Assembly: GCA_030595665.1 (NCBI GenBank)
Contig: JAUVCV010000017.1
Location: 1 to 43,788, forward strand
DNA from: Methanogenium sp.
GTDB lineage: Archaea > Halobacteriota > Methanomicrobia > Methanomicrobiales > Methanomicrobiaceae
Direction: 5' to 3'
DNA length: 43,788 nucleotides
Part shown: positions 15,314 through 24,002 of the stretch, one piece after another
Layout of the letters: each line of letters begins with the position of its first letter
How positions within the stretch are numbered: the stretch's first letter is position 1
Position numbers and translations under genes: made by a program
Notes under the pieces: model-generated
What the model saw: the letters and a program-made list of their open reading frames with translations, nothing else
Told to the model about the DNA's origin: nothing
The model's database searches: none

Positions 15314-18034
15314 TCAGGATGCCGCGACCTTTCCAATCTCATCGAAGTATTTCTGGTACAGGCCGAGATCACCATCTTCGAGCGCCTGGCCTGCAAGATC
15401 ATAGAGTTCAGCGATGCGGACAAGTTTCTCCATGTCGTCCTCGCTCACCGGAGGCAGGCCACCCGGACCTGCTTCTCCGGTATCACTGATATCACCTGTC
15501 TCACCACTGAAAATGACAGCGAGCGCCTCCCCAAGGGTATCCTGCATCGTAAGCCTGTCACCATAGGCAACAATCACCCGTTTAAGCTGTGGGAGTGTTC
15601 CTTTCTCAGTTGCCTCAAGATAGAGCGGTTCAACATAGATGATGGAATCCTCGATGGGTATAACAAGCGTATTACCCCGGAGAACAGACGAACCCGACTG
15701 TGACCAGAGTGTGATATCCTGTGATATCTCCGTATCCTGATCAATCCGTGCCTCAATCTGCATCGGACCGTAGGTCAACTCCTGTTTGGAGAACTGGTAG
15801 ACAACAAGGGATCCATAGGCAGCACCGTCTGAACGGGCAGCCATCCACCCGATCATATTTTCCTTGTTTCGCGGGGTGAACGGGATCATCTGGATGAACT
15901 CCTCAGACTCCTCCCCGGGCAGGTCCATAATGACATAGTACGGCTCCATCTGCTGACGGGAACCACGGTATATTTCGTCAGGAATGACCCATGCGTCCTC
16001 TCTGTTGTAGAATACACGCGGATCCTTCATGTGGTAGGTTGAATAGATATCCGCCTGCACCTGGAAAAGTCCCTGAGGGTAGCGGACATGACTCTTGAGA
16101 GATTCCGGCATCTCTGCAAACTCTTTAAAGAAGCCGGGGAAGATGTTGTCATATGTCCTGACGAGCGGGTCTTCAGGGTCAACGATATAGTAGGTGGTAT
16201 CCCCGTTGTAGGCATCAATGACGACTTTCACACTGTTTCTGATGTAGTTGAGCCGCTGACCACCGACTGCTGAGACATAAAATGGTTCAGAGTACGGGAA
16301 ACGGTCTGCGGTGGTGTAGGCATCAATGATCCAGTAGAGTCGGCCATCGGCCACCACGACGTAGGGGTCAGCGTCATAGGAGAGGAACGGAGCAATGGTC
16401 TGTGCACGGTCTTCAATATTACGATGGAAGAGAATTTTACTCTCATCGGTGAGTGATCCTGATACCAGAAGTTCAGCGGATCCAAATTTAAGTGCATAAA
16501 CAAGCCGTTTTACGAGATTATCCATCCCGACTCCGCCCTCACCTGCATATTTATGGTAGGCGTTCTGATCTCCTGCCGGATAGTCAAACTCTTCAGTGGT
16601 GGTATCTGTTACGACATAGTTGCCTGTGTCCTCACCATAATAAATCCGTGGCTCATCAAGCGTGAGATATGGTGATGTGGCGGGAATATCCTTCAGATAG
16701 AATACCGGAAGACCGTCGTCTGTCACTTCATCAACCGGATTCATCACTGCCCCATACCCGTGGGTGTAGATCAGATGGGTGTTTACCCACGTCTGCGCCT
16801 GTGGCTGGAGACCCTGAATATCCATCTCCCGTGCTGAAACGAGGACCTGCTTATAGTTACCATCAAAGTGGTAGCGATCCACATCAATATCATTGAAATC
16901 GTAGTACGTCCGGAAGAGCTGAAGCTGTTCATACGTAGTTTTGAGCGGCCGCCAGTCCCAGAGGCGGATGTTACTGATGGTGGCACTGTTTTCCCGTATG
17001 TCTGCTGCAGTGAGATTATACGAAACCGGGAAGAGTGCTTCATCGGCCGTATCAAGGTCATAGCTCGCAAGCGTGAACTGGATGTTATTGTTCAGATATT
17101 CTTCCTCAAGATTCAGCTCATTCGGTTCAACAATAAGCCCCTGCACAACAAGACCTGCCACAATACCAATTATGGCAATCACAGCAAAAGCAGCAATACC
17201 ATAGGTGATGACCTCAGGGCGCTCGAACTTTTCATTGATAAGAAATCCTATTCCAATGACAAAGGCCACAACGGCAAGAATAGTGAACACCGGGAGGGTG
17301 ACATGGACAGCAGTATACCCGGCCCCAATCACCGCACCGGTTTCAGAGAAGAGCAGGTCAAACCGGGCAAGCCAGATGCGAATGGCAAGAGCAGCGAACG
17401 TGAGAAAGAGAAGGGCATTTAATTGTGGCAAAAATGCCTTTATTGCCTGTTTGAGGGAGACATTCCCTCCATATTCCATCTCTCCCTGATCCGGAACCCT
17501 CCCCTCAGGCTGGAAAATGCGGCTTCTGAGGAAATCTCCCGGAAGACCGGCAAGATACGGGAGGGAACAGAGAATAATGGTCAGGATAAAGAGAGCAATC
17601 CCGAGATTGAGAACGAGGTTGTAGAAGGGAAGCGAAAATACATAAAACCCGACATCAAGCCCGAATATTGGATCAGCAAGGTCGAACGGGGCCTGATTGA
17701 TATATTTAAATACCGTTTGCCACGCACCGGAGACGCTGAGCCCGGTAAAGAACGCCACCAATCCGGCGAAAAATACTGCAATCTGAAAAATATCAGATGG
17801 AGAACCCTGTATGCGGGCGGCATTTTTGTCCGCGTATCTGATATTCACATACGCAAATCCAAAGAAGACAGCAGTCGCAATGACAAAAAGCACTATCCTG
17901 ATTGAAAGAATGGAAAGGAACACGTCCTCATACCCGATGGCAACAAACCAGAACCAGTCGCCGAGAAGGCCGAACAGAACCAGTATGGAGACAAAGATGG
18001 CGATGACGGCAATAATAAGCCTTTGTTGGTTCAT
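15314..18034 (-). CDS. UPF0182 family membrane protein
   Basis: The 906-residue protein belongs to UPF0182 (COG1615), large membrane proteins of unknown function found in actinobacteria, cyanobacteria and methanogens. Residues 1 to about 290 hold seven or so membrane helices (starting LIIAVIAIFVSILVLFG). The remaining 600 or so residues form an extracytoplasmic domain containing the family-typical GAVMNPVDEV and TDESKILFHRNI segments. An acidic linker near the C terminus separates a final helical hairpin. The ATG at 18034 is chosen over the longer open frame to 18217, because the extra 61 residues are not membrane-like and a TATA box lies 28 nt upstream of 18034. Monocistronic. Confidence 0.92.
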   Translation of the reverse strand: MNQQRLIIAVIAIFVSILVLFGLLGDWFWFVAIGYEDVFLSILSIRIVLFVIATAVFFGFAYVNIRYADKNAARIQGSPSDIFQIAVFFAGLVAFFTGLSVSGAWQTVFKYINQAPFDLADPIFGLDVGFYVFSLPFYNLVLNLGIALFILTIILCSLPYLAGLPGDFLRSRIFQPEGRVPDQGEMEYGGNVSLKQAIKAFLPQLNALLFLTFAALAIRIWLARFDLLFSETGAVIGAGYTAVHVTLPVFTILAVVAFVIGIGFLINEKFERPEVITYGIAAFAVIAIIGIVAGLVVQGLIVEPNELNLEEEYLNNNIQFTLASYDLDTADEALFPVSYNLTAADIRENSATISNIRLWDWRPLKTTYEQLQLFRTYYDFNDIDVDRYHFDGNYKQVLVSAREMDIQGLQPQAQTWVNTHLIYTHGYGAVMNPVDEVTDDGLPVFYLKDIPATSPYLTLDEPRIYYGEDTGNYVVTDTTTEEFDYPAGDQNAYHKYAGEGGVGMDNLVKRLVYALKFGSAELLVSGSLTDESKILFHRNIEDRAQTIAPFLSYDADPYVVVADGRLYWIIDAYTTADRFPYSEPFYVSAVGGQRLNYIRNSVKVVIDAYNGDTTYYIVDPEDPLVRTYDNIFPGFFKEFAEMPESLKSHVRYPQGLFQVQADIYSTYHMKDPRVFYNREDAWVIPDEIYRGSRQQMEPYYVIMDLPGEESEEFIQMIPFTPRNKENMIGWMAARSDGAAYGSLVVYQFSKQELTYGPMQIEARIDQDTEISQDITLWSQSGSSVLRGNTLVIPIEDSIIYVEPLYLEATEKGTLPQLKRVIVAYGDRLTMQDTLGEALAVIFSGETGDISDTGEAGPGGLPPVSEDDMEKLVRIAELYDLAGQALEDGDLGLYQKYFDEIGKVAAS

Positions 18035-18058
18035 GGGAACACTCTGAAGAATAGTAGC

Positions 18059-18069
18059 GTTTATACTAG
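18059..18069 (-). promoter_or_regulatory. TATA-like promoter of the UPF0182 gene
   Basis: The minus strand reads CTAGTATAAAC. Its position places transcription start at or next to the ATG at 18034 and supports that start codon. Confidence 0.4.
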
Positions 18070-18442
18070 TAAAAAGGTTGTGAGAACAGTGTATGATGAC
18101 ATTCCCTAAAAGAGGCGGTCTGGTTAGGTATGCATGAAAAGCAGGATTACCTTGCGAAGCTGCAGAAGAATCCAAATAATCAGAATATTTTCGATTCCAT
18201 GAATGCAAACCAACCATTTTTCCGACCGCTATCTTGTCCGGCAGGTCTTTTTATGGAATAACCAGGAGACAAATTTCAAAACGTCAATAATATATATCAG
18301 AAGTATCGAAAATACAATTAATATCCATTATACGTCTGATTCCTGAAAAATTATTATGAATCGTATATTTCGCTGAAAACGTAAGAAACAAATGTGACAT
18401 TACAAAACCAAATACAGAGCATAAAACAAAAGGAAGGTCAAA
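18070..18442. other. AT-rich intergenic region before the nucleotidyltransferase island
   Basis: About 370 bp, markedly more AT-rich than the genes to the left, with no convincing gene or RNA. The composition change suggests the left border of an acquired island. Confidence 0.5.
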
Positions 18443-18623
18443 ATGGCAATTCATAAATTAGAAACTGACACTCTTCTGTGGAAAAATTGCGACAAACTGT
18501 GTGAAGAAAAATAATACATAACTTGCTTACCATTATGAAACTTCCATACCGGAGATCGAAGATGAGATGGCGAGACTCAACACAGAGATGTACTATCACT
18601 TGGAGTGGGTAGAGCTGAGGTGA
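18443..18623 (+). pseudogene. Small ORF and remnant just upstream of the nucleotidyltransferase gene
   Basis: A 23-codon ORF (18443-18514) begins at an ATG with an excellent GGAAGGT site 5 nt upstream. After its stop, one frame over (18522-18623), the sequence encodes ETSIPEIEDEMARLNTEMYY and then LEWVELR before a stop. This is strongly protein-like, amphipathic and acidic, with no start codon of its own. Together they look like a small gene broken by frameshift, or the 3' end of a lost gene. Its TGA lies inside the ribosome-binding region of the next gene. Confidence 0.4.
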
Positions 18624-18631
18624 GGATAAGA

Positions 18632-19213
18632 ATGAACAATGATGTTATACCACAATGGAATGTCGATGGGGTCCTACCCCCGGTCAATGTAAATAATCCT
18701 ACGTCAGATGACCGTTCACCCTATTCTGCCTCTCTTAACGATTTTATGCTCCGCTTTGGAACAACACAATCTCGGTTACATATCCTTGAGGGACTCATGG
18801 AGTTTCGTTCCGCTTTGCATGCAGTGGGTCTTGTTCAGGGATTTCAGTGGATCGATGGCAGCTTCCTCGAAAACATTGAAGAGACCGAAAAACGAGATCC
18901 CAATGATATCGATCTTGTTACCTTCTTTCATCTGCCTGAAGGTGCAACACAGGAGAGTCTTTTCAAAACCGCCCCAGAACTCTTCAATCATGGAGACCCA
19001 AAAGATAAATTTCATGTAGATACCTACTTCGTATGTTTAAACACTGAACAGCCAGATCTATTGGTTGATGTGGCCGCTTACTGGTATAGCCTCTGGTCCC
19101 ACAGACGCAATGGACTATGGAAAGGATTTATAAGAATCGATCTTTCGAGTAATGATGATCAGGTGGCCATAGCAAACCTTAATGAAATGGCAAACGAGGT
19201 AGTTACATTATGA
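18632..19213 (+). CDS. Nucleotidyltransferase-like protein (DUF6932-like)
   Basis: The 193-residue protein carries the minimal nucleotidyltransferase pattern. IDGSFLEN (Gly-Ser at 76-77) is followed by DPNDIDLVTFF with paired acidic residues D92 and D94, and a third candidate acidic residue D130 lies in FHVDTYFV. The C-terminal WYSLWSHRRNGLWKGFIRI segment resembles DUF6932 proteins. Members of this fold transfer NMP groups to tRNA or protein and often act in toxin-antitoxin or defence modules. The ATG at 18632 has GAGGTGAGG 6 nt upstream. The downstream gene overlaps by 4 nt (ATGA), so both are made together. The fold call is good; the biological role is inference. Confidence 0.8.
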   Translation: MNNDVIPQWNVDGVLPPVNVNNPTSDDRSPYSASLNDFMLRFGTTQSRLHILEGLMEFRSALHAVGLVQGFQWIDGSFLENIEETEKRDPNDIDLVTFFHLPEGATQESLFKTAPELFNHGDPKDKFHVDTYFVCLNTEQPDLLVDVAAYWYSLWSHRRNGLWKGFIRIDLSSNDDQVAIANLNEMANEVVTL

Positions 19214-20136
19214 TGATTCAGGAGCAACGTCAGTTACAGGCAGAGCTGGCCACTCTTGAGAAAATGATCAAGCGGCTTCCTACATCGAGTGTCATTGAAC
19301 GGATGAGCCTGGAGTTCCGAAAGGAGACATTAGTAGAGGCACTTGTCTCACAAGAGGCAGTCGTTCATCCCCCTGCTCAGATCAGCCTGACATTCCGTGG
19401 GAAGCCAACTGTAGGCAGCCATGGTGTTTTTGCGGACTTTGGAGGAACTGCTGTCAGAGAGTTTACTGATGCAGTAGCCGCTATTGGAGCAAGTCAGAAT
19501 GAGACATTGGGATCGCGGGGGTCACTCCCAAATCGTGAAGAATATCAATTGCTAATAACCGGAACCGCAAAAGGATCGTTTGGATTCATTCTGGAAGAAG
19601 CATCCCACAATTACACACTCACTCCTGATTCATCCCCCCTTGAATTAGCCATCGATAAAACAATGGCAATCCTCAAGGCATCAGTTGGAACCGACGATGA
19701 TCTAAACTATGCAGTATCTGAAGCCGATCCACGGGCACTAAAGGCGCTTCGTGATTTTCTCAAGACCCTCTCAGATCGGGAAGCTGTGTGTGCTCTGGAG
19801 TCCAAAGGTGAAGTATTCAGGTTTTTCGATGTAGGTCAGGTATGTCAAAGTGAAAGTCGCCTCAGCGAAGATAATATCCACGAGGAAGACATTCCGATTA
19901 AAGGACAATTTCTTGGAATCCTCCCAAATAGGCGGACTTTTGAGTTCTCTGTTAAAGATTCAGATGAAATAATCACAGGAAAAGTCAGTGCTATAATTGA
20001 AGATGCAAGCTCGATCAATGACCATCTTAACATTCCTGCTACAATCAAGGTTCATACGAAGAGAGTGGGTATAAGCCAACGTCCCACATACATTCTGTTA
20101 GCCTACAATACAGAAGATGATGGAAAGGTTATCTGA
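19210..20136 (+). CDS. Uncharacterised partner of the nucleotidyltransferase
   Basis: The 308-residue protein is not recognised. It starts with a charged helical segment likely to form a coiled coil (about residues 3-50). Then comes a central alpha/beta region with GKPTVGSHGVFADFGG and GTAKGSFGFILEE, and a C-terminal beta-rich part with FLGILPNRRTFEF and ITGKVSAIIED, reminiscent of a small beta-barrel. No membrane segment, nuclease or protease motif is evident. ATGA overlap with the nucleotidyltransferase gene implies a stoichiometric complex or a toxin-antitoxin relation. It could be the target, the antitoxin or the effector; the sequence alone does not decide. Confidence 0.75.
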   Translation: MMIQEQRQLQAELATLEKMIKRLPTSSVIERMSLEFRKETLVEALVSQEAVVHPPAQISLTFRGKPTVGSHGVFADFGGTAVREFTDAVAAIGASQNETLGSRGSLPNREEYQLLITGTAKGSFGFILEEASHNYTLTPDSSPLELAIDKTMAILKASVGTDDDLNYAVSEADPRALKALRDFLKTLSDREAVCALESKGEVFRFFDVGQVCQSESRLSEDNIHEEDIPIKGQFLGILPNRRTFEFSVKDSDEIITGKVSAIIEDASSINDHLNIPATIKVHTKRVGISQRPTYILLAYNTEDDGKVI

Positions 20137-20424
20137 TATATCTATACCTCAATCAACCACAGCAGGAATAAAATTCCTTATTTTCAATATGTCTATTATT
20201 CTGAAAACTAGTGTCAAAAATTAAAAACGGGAGGAACCAACTGGCAACGGTCCCCCATCCCCACCTTCCTGTTCTGCAAAGAAACCAAGAAGGCTCATCA
20301 CACCGAAGGTTGGCCAGAGGATGCAAAAAAGGGGAAACTATCATATCACTCCACTGCCAATCTGCCCACCATGCTCCCGGACGCCCAAAGAGGTACCGGA
20401 GGATTATGTGGGGTGACAAAACAA

Positions 20425-21171
20425 ATGGAGAACACAGGTTGGGAATTTATAAAGAAGACACAGTACAGAAATCTTGAAAAATCAGACCAGATGGTAGGGA
20501 TTGCCCAGCCCCCACTGGAACTCCCCTATACCGGAGAAGGAGAAGCAATTCATCTTCCTGCACCCAGCTCAGTCAAAGTCCCCCCTATTAATCTCCGGGA
20601 TGCTATCCAACACCGGGAAAGCAGACGATCGTACCGGAAGGAACCGATCACTATCGCAGAGCTTTCATTTCTCCTCTGGTGCACACAGGGCGTAAAAACG
20701 GTGACAACAGGAGAGTACACATTCAGGACGGTCCCGTCTGCCGGTGCCCGCCATGCTTTTGAGACCTATGTGCTGGCAAATAATGTGGAGGGTATCACAC
20801 CGGGGCTCTACCGCTACCTCGCCCTTGCACATCAGCTTGCAGAAGTCAGCCGGGAGCGGGGAATTGCTGACGCCATGTTTCAGGCATGCCTGTATCAGCA
20901 GTTTGTGAAGGAAAACGCAGTCACGGTGATCTGGACTGCGGTTCCCTACCGGATGACATGGCGTTATAGTGAACGCGGATACCGGTATCTCTTCCTTGAC
21001 GCGGGCCATGCATGCCAGAATCTTTACCTCGGTGCAGAGGCCGTCGGATGTGGTGTATGTGCCATCGGGGCATTCGATGATGAGGTCATGAACCAGCTCC
21101 TCGGAATTGACGGGGAAACCCAGTTTTGTATTTATGCTGCAACGGTGGGAAAAATGACCCACAGAAAATAA
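20425..21171 (+). CDS. SagB/ThcOx-type nitroreductase family protein
   Basis: The 248-residue FMN-dependent oxidoreductase has the SagB-type features RESRRSYRKEP (FMN phosphate-binding Arg cluster), a PSAGARHAFETYV segment and a C-terminal LYLGAEAVGCGVCAIGAF. The SagB/ThcOx group includes azoline oxidases of peptide biosynthesis, but stand-alone methanogen members have no established substrate. No cyclodehydratase or precursor gene lies nearby, so a peptide-modification role is not supported here. The ATG at 20425 is preferred because GGGGTGAC lies about 8 nt upstream; the frame is open further, to 20371. It converges on the Dsr-like gene, with 48 nt between the stops. Confidence 0.88.
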   Translation: MENTGWEFIKKTQYRNLEKSDQMVGIAQPPLELPYTGEGEAIHLPAPSSVKVPPINLRDAIQHRESRRSYRKEPITIAELSFLLWCTQGVKTVTTGEYTFRTVPSAGARHAFETYVLANNVEGITPGLYRYLALAHQLAEVSRERGIADAMFQACLYQQFVKENAVTVIWTAVPYRMTWRYSERGYRYLFLDAGHACQNLYLGAEAVGCGVCAIGAFDDEVMNQLLGIDGETQFCIYAATVGKMTHRK

Positions 21172-21219
21172 AATATGCTTTTTTGAGGGAGAGATACAGG
21201 ATAAATCCCGCACGTCATC

Positions 21220-22068
21220 TCATGAATCGAGACCCAGATCCCTGAGAACCATTTCTTCTCCCAGCCTGTCCATCATCTGACCAAGGCGTTCACCGTCACA
21301 GGCATTCTCCGCGAACCAGGTAATAATACGATTGGTGAGTTCCGGGACATCTGCTTCTTTAACCCGGCCTTTCACCTCTGTTCCGAAACGGATTTTTCGC
21401 CCGGCCCTTCCACCGAGAAAGAGAGACAGCCCTTCCTCTGCGATACTGATGGCATCCTTCGGACAGGCGGTGATGCAGTCACCGCACCCGATGCAGTGTT
21501 GGAGAGAGAAGATGATGCCGTCATCGCTCATTGTGATGGCATCTTCTTTGCAGACCGTTTCACAGGCACCACACTGTGTGCATTCTCCCTCGTCAAAGCG
21601 GGGATAGCGATGTCCCATGAATCCGATATCATTGAACTGCACCCGTGAGCAGTTGTTCGGGCAGCCTGCAATGGCAATCTTCAGTTTTCGCGGCAGGGGG
21701 CGGCCACCCTCTTTTTCTTCAAGCTGCCGGGCAATCCCGAAGGTATCACAGCAGCCATGACGGCAGATGGTCCCTTTGCAGGCGACGACTGAGCGCACTG
21801 AAGGACCAGTGCTTCCCAACACAAGGCCCGCTTCAGAAAGTGCTGCTGCAGCGTCAGAGACATTTTTTTTGTTGATTCCCGGAATTTCAAGATTCAGCCG
21901 GGCGGTTGTGCATACTTCTCCCTGCCCATACTCCCGTGCTGTCCTCGCCAGTGTTTCGAGTTGCTCTGAGGAGAGAAAGCCTGCCACAGCCTTCACTCTC
22001 AGAGATACTACCCCGTTCTCACGAAGGCGCAGGACACCCTGCTGTCTGCTATTCTTCCCGCTGTTCAC
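21220..22068 (-). CDS. Sulfite-reductase-like protein (Dsr-LP type) with 2x[4Fe-4S] ferredoxin domain
   Basis: The 282-residue protein combines a siroheme-reductase-like half with a ferredoxin insertion. The siroheme/cluster ligand set appears as CKGTICRHGCC and CPNNC. Two ferredoxin motifs follow: CTQCGACETVCK and CIGCGDCITACP. This is the small dissimilatory sulfite reductase-like protein (Dsr-LP) group widespread in methanogens, whose physiological substrate is unresolved; sulfite or nitrite have been proposed. The start is GTG at 22068, with GTGAT about 7 nt upstream. No other sulfur-assimilation gene is adjacent; the TauE-type gene lies 12 kb away. Confidence 0.88.
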   Translation of the reverse strand: MNSGKNSRQQGVLRLRENGVVSLRVKAVAGFLSSEQLETLARTAREYGQGEVCTTARLNLEIPGINKKNVSDAAAALSEAGLVLGSTGPSVRSVVACKGTICRHGCCDTFGIARQLEEKEGGRPLPRKLKIAIAGCPNNCSRVQFNDIGFMGHRYPRFDEGECTQCGACETVCKEDAITMSDDGIIFSLQHCIGCGDCITACPKDAISIAEEGLSLFLGGRAGRKIRFGTEVKGRVKEADVPELTNRIITWFAENACDGERLGQMMDRLGEEMVLRDLGLDS

Positions 22069-22533
22069 ACAAAATCACTGTAGAAAAGATCTGCAGGCAT
22101 ACAGCATCAATGCTTACCTGGTGGCTGAATCCTGCGAAAATGATGCATCAGCCGGACAGATGAGGGACCGAAAGAAGTAGTCTGCATCAATAAACAGAGT
22201 GTATCCGGAAACGCGAAGAAAGGACTCTATTTTTGTCAATGCTTTCCTGGATTTCCTTTGCCTCTTTTATCTGTCTTACCACTTTTCTGGCTCTTGATTC
22301 CAGTTGCTCTTTTTTTGAAGCTTTTCAAAGAAATAGAAATAATTGATACTGTTTGATTTTTGAATTTTAATGCCCCGAACACTGGTTTCTGCATCGATTA
22401 CTTCAGGGGGATACTCTTCCAAACTGTGCAATGATTTTATGGGCACCCTCAAGAACAATTACGCAGCATCTGAAAGAATCGCTGAAGAATGGACTGAGAC
22501 AGAAGCTTGCCACACCTTTTGGAAAGAAGGAAT
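22069..22533. other. Decayed region with a possible minus-strand coding remnant
   Basis: No intact gene. The minus strand from about 22458 to 22200 encodes a protein-like stretch (VIDAETSVRGIKIQKSN) and, one frame over, a charged helical stretch (EQLESRARKVVRQIKEAKE). This suggests a frameshifted, truncated gene of unknown family. Confidence 0.35.
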
Positions 22534-22851
22534 ATGCCAAATGAATTACAGTTGCAAAAAGCAACGTTTGGGAATTTGAAATACAATAAACAGTGGCCTC
22601 ATCTCAGTCATAGATAGCTAAAGAAAGCAAAAGGTGAATGGCTTCTTCATGTGATTGGCCATAATCTGGGTATCATATGTAGGGAAGTGTCGATTGATAA
22701 TGTTGATAAAATCACTCCAATCCGGTCTTCATTTAAACAAGATGGCTTTTATGCTGATGAAGTTGCTTTTTCGCGTGGTGCAGGGCAAATGGGCAGTGAC
22801 AATGATGACTAAAATGTGTTTGGGATTATTGAATTCGGATTTGCGACGTAG
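22534..22851 (+). pseudogene. Decayed ORF with two in-frame stops, family unknown
   Basis: From the ATG at 22534 a single frame encodes 105 protein-like codons interrupted by TAG at 22615 and TAA at 22810, ending with TAG at 22849. Segments such as GEWLLHVIGHNLGIICREVS, DKITPIRSSFKQDGFYADEV and NVFGIIEFGF keep their reading frame across the stops, so point mutations rather than frameshifts killed it. The protein family is not recognised. It lies directly upstream of a broken YhcG gene and may have belonged to the same acquired locus. Confidence 0.55.
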
Positions 22852-22870
22852 GATTTAAAAAATAGGGGAT

Positions 22871-23343
22871 TTTGATTCTGTCACAACCTGAATTTCCCGA
22901 TATGAAAGGGTTTTCTGAGGGAAATCTTAAGTGTATCCGCCGTTGGTATCAATTTTACCACGGGGAACTTTCAAATTCGGGTACAGGCTGTACCCAAATT
23001 GAGTCGGAGGGTATGCCTCCTTTTCATGGAGATGAAAATGGTGCACAGGCTGTGCACCTTTTGACACAGATCCCGTGGGGGCCCGCATAACCGGGTGATA
23101 GTTTCTAAGTGCAATACGGTTGATGAAACGCTCTTTTATGTCCGAAAAACCATTGAGCACAACTGGAGCAGGAATGTTTTAACCCATCAGGTTGAGAACA
23201 ATCTCTATAGCCGCGAAGGAAAAACGATTACCAATTTCTCTTCAACCCTGCCAGCACCGCAGTCCGATCTGGCACAACAGATGATTAAAACAAATAGATT
23301 ATCCAGACAAAAAATGAAACCTTTTGCTCACTGTTGCGGATAG
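22871..23343 (+). pseudogene. YhcG/DUF1016 PDDEXK nuclease pseudogene
   Basis: Two consecutive frames encode the DUF1016 N-terminal domain. The first reads FPDMKGFSEGNLKCIRRWYQ through LLTQIPWG and stops at 23087-23089. The second continues HNRVIVSKCNTVDETLFYVR, then KTIEHNWSRNVLTHQVENNL and TLPAPQSDLAQQMIK, before losing similarity near 23300. The break at IPWG/HN is a small insertion of about four bases. The PD-(D/E)xK C-terminal domain is absent. YhcG proteins often accompany restriction or defence genes. A second remnant of the family is at 4541-4756. Confidence 0.85.
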
Positions 23344-23428
23344 TCTCTTCAGGTGATTAAACTCAAACGGGCAAACTTCGGGCACAAATATTTACAAGGA
23401 TTCAGGAGATAATGACCCTCTGGTAATA

Positions 23429-23587
23429 ATGACAGACATTCCCTCAGGTGAAGGACACCACCATCACAGCACCCCGCCAAAAAAATGCCGATGCCCCCAG
23501 TGTGGGTATGAAACCGGAAGGACGCCCGAAGTTCCCTGCTGGAGCATGAAGTGTCCCCGATGCGGTATGCTCATGATGGGGGACTGA
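23429..23587 (+). CDS. Small double-CxxC zinc-ribbon protein, copy 1
   Basis: A 52-residue protein, MTDIPSGEGHHHH..., with two Cys pairs in a rubredoxin-like spacing: CRCPQC around residues 20-25 and KCPRCGM around 41-46. The N terminus has a natural run of four histidines, which could add metal affinity. It is too short for most ORF cutoffs but aligns over its full length with the gene at 23654, and the upstream regions also align. Such mini-proteins in methanogens are of unknown function; zinc or iron binding is a family-level inference. Confidence 0.7.
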   Translation: MTDIPSGEGHHHHSTPPKKCRCPQCGYETGRTPEVPCWSMKCPRCGMLMMGD

Positions 23588-23653
23588 CAGAAAATGGGCA
23601 CAAATCAGCACAAATGCTTAAGGTGAGTCAGGATACATAGCCCCACGATAACA

Positions 23654-23812
23654 ATGACTGACATTCCCTTTGGCGGGGGCCGGCAGCGACGCGGCAACCC
23701 ACCGACAAAATGCGTCTGCCCCAAATGTGGCTATACAGCCGAAAAGACTCCCGGTGTTACCTGCCGGAGCCTGAAATGCCCAAAATGTGACATCCCCCTG
23801 ATGGGAGAGTGA
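23654..23812 (+). CDS. Small double-CxxC zinc-ribbon protein, copy 2
   Basis: A 52-residue paralogue of the gene at 23429, with identical length. It shares MTDIP, then PP-KC-CP-CGY, T-PGV-C, LKCPKC and LMG, with cysteine pairs CVCPKC and KCPKC. The histidine run of copy 1 is replaced by GGGRQRRGN. The nearly equal spacing of cysteines and the higher conservation of Cys, Gly and Pro positions show selection at protein level, so both copies are probably expressed. Promoter-proximal DNA (GGGCACAAAT...) is also duplicated, pointing to tandem gene duplication. Confidence 0.7.
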   Translation: MTDIPFGGGRQRRGNPPTKCVCPKCGYTAEKTPGVTCRSLKCPKCDIPLMGE

Positions 23813-24002
23813 AAGAGCACATACCTCAAGTGCCCTCAGTGCCACATGCTGTTTCAACATAGCAGCGTTTTTCCCGTTTCATTTTTTGTGAATTTATTAT
23901 ACAGCAGTCAGATTCTCATCATTTTGTTCAGACGGAATCAATCTTCTTCCATTAATTTCCAGGGGAATCTTTTTCGAACGAACCGTTGCATCTTGTTTCA
24001 TA

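Noticed and set aside
23815-23870. Possible third zinc-ribbon copy (LKCPQCHML) after the tandem pair
   Set aside because: Only one Cys pair is readable and no start codon or upstream similarity is present; it could be a chance match.
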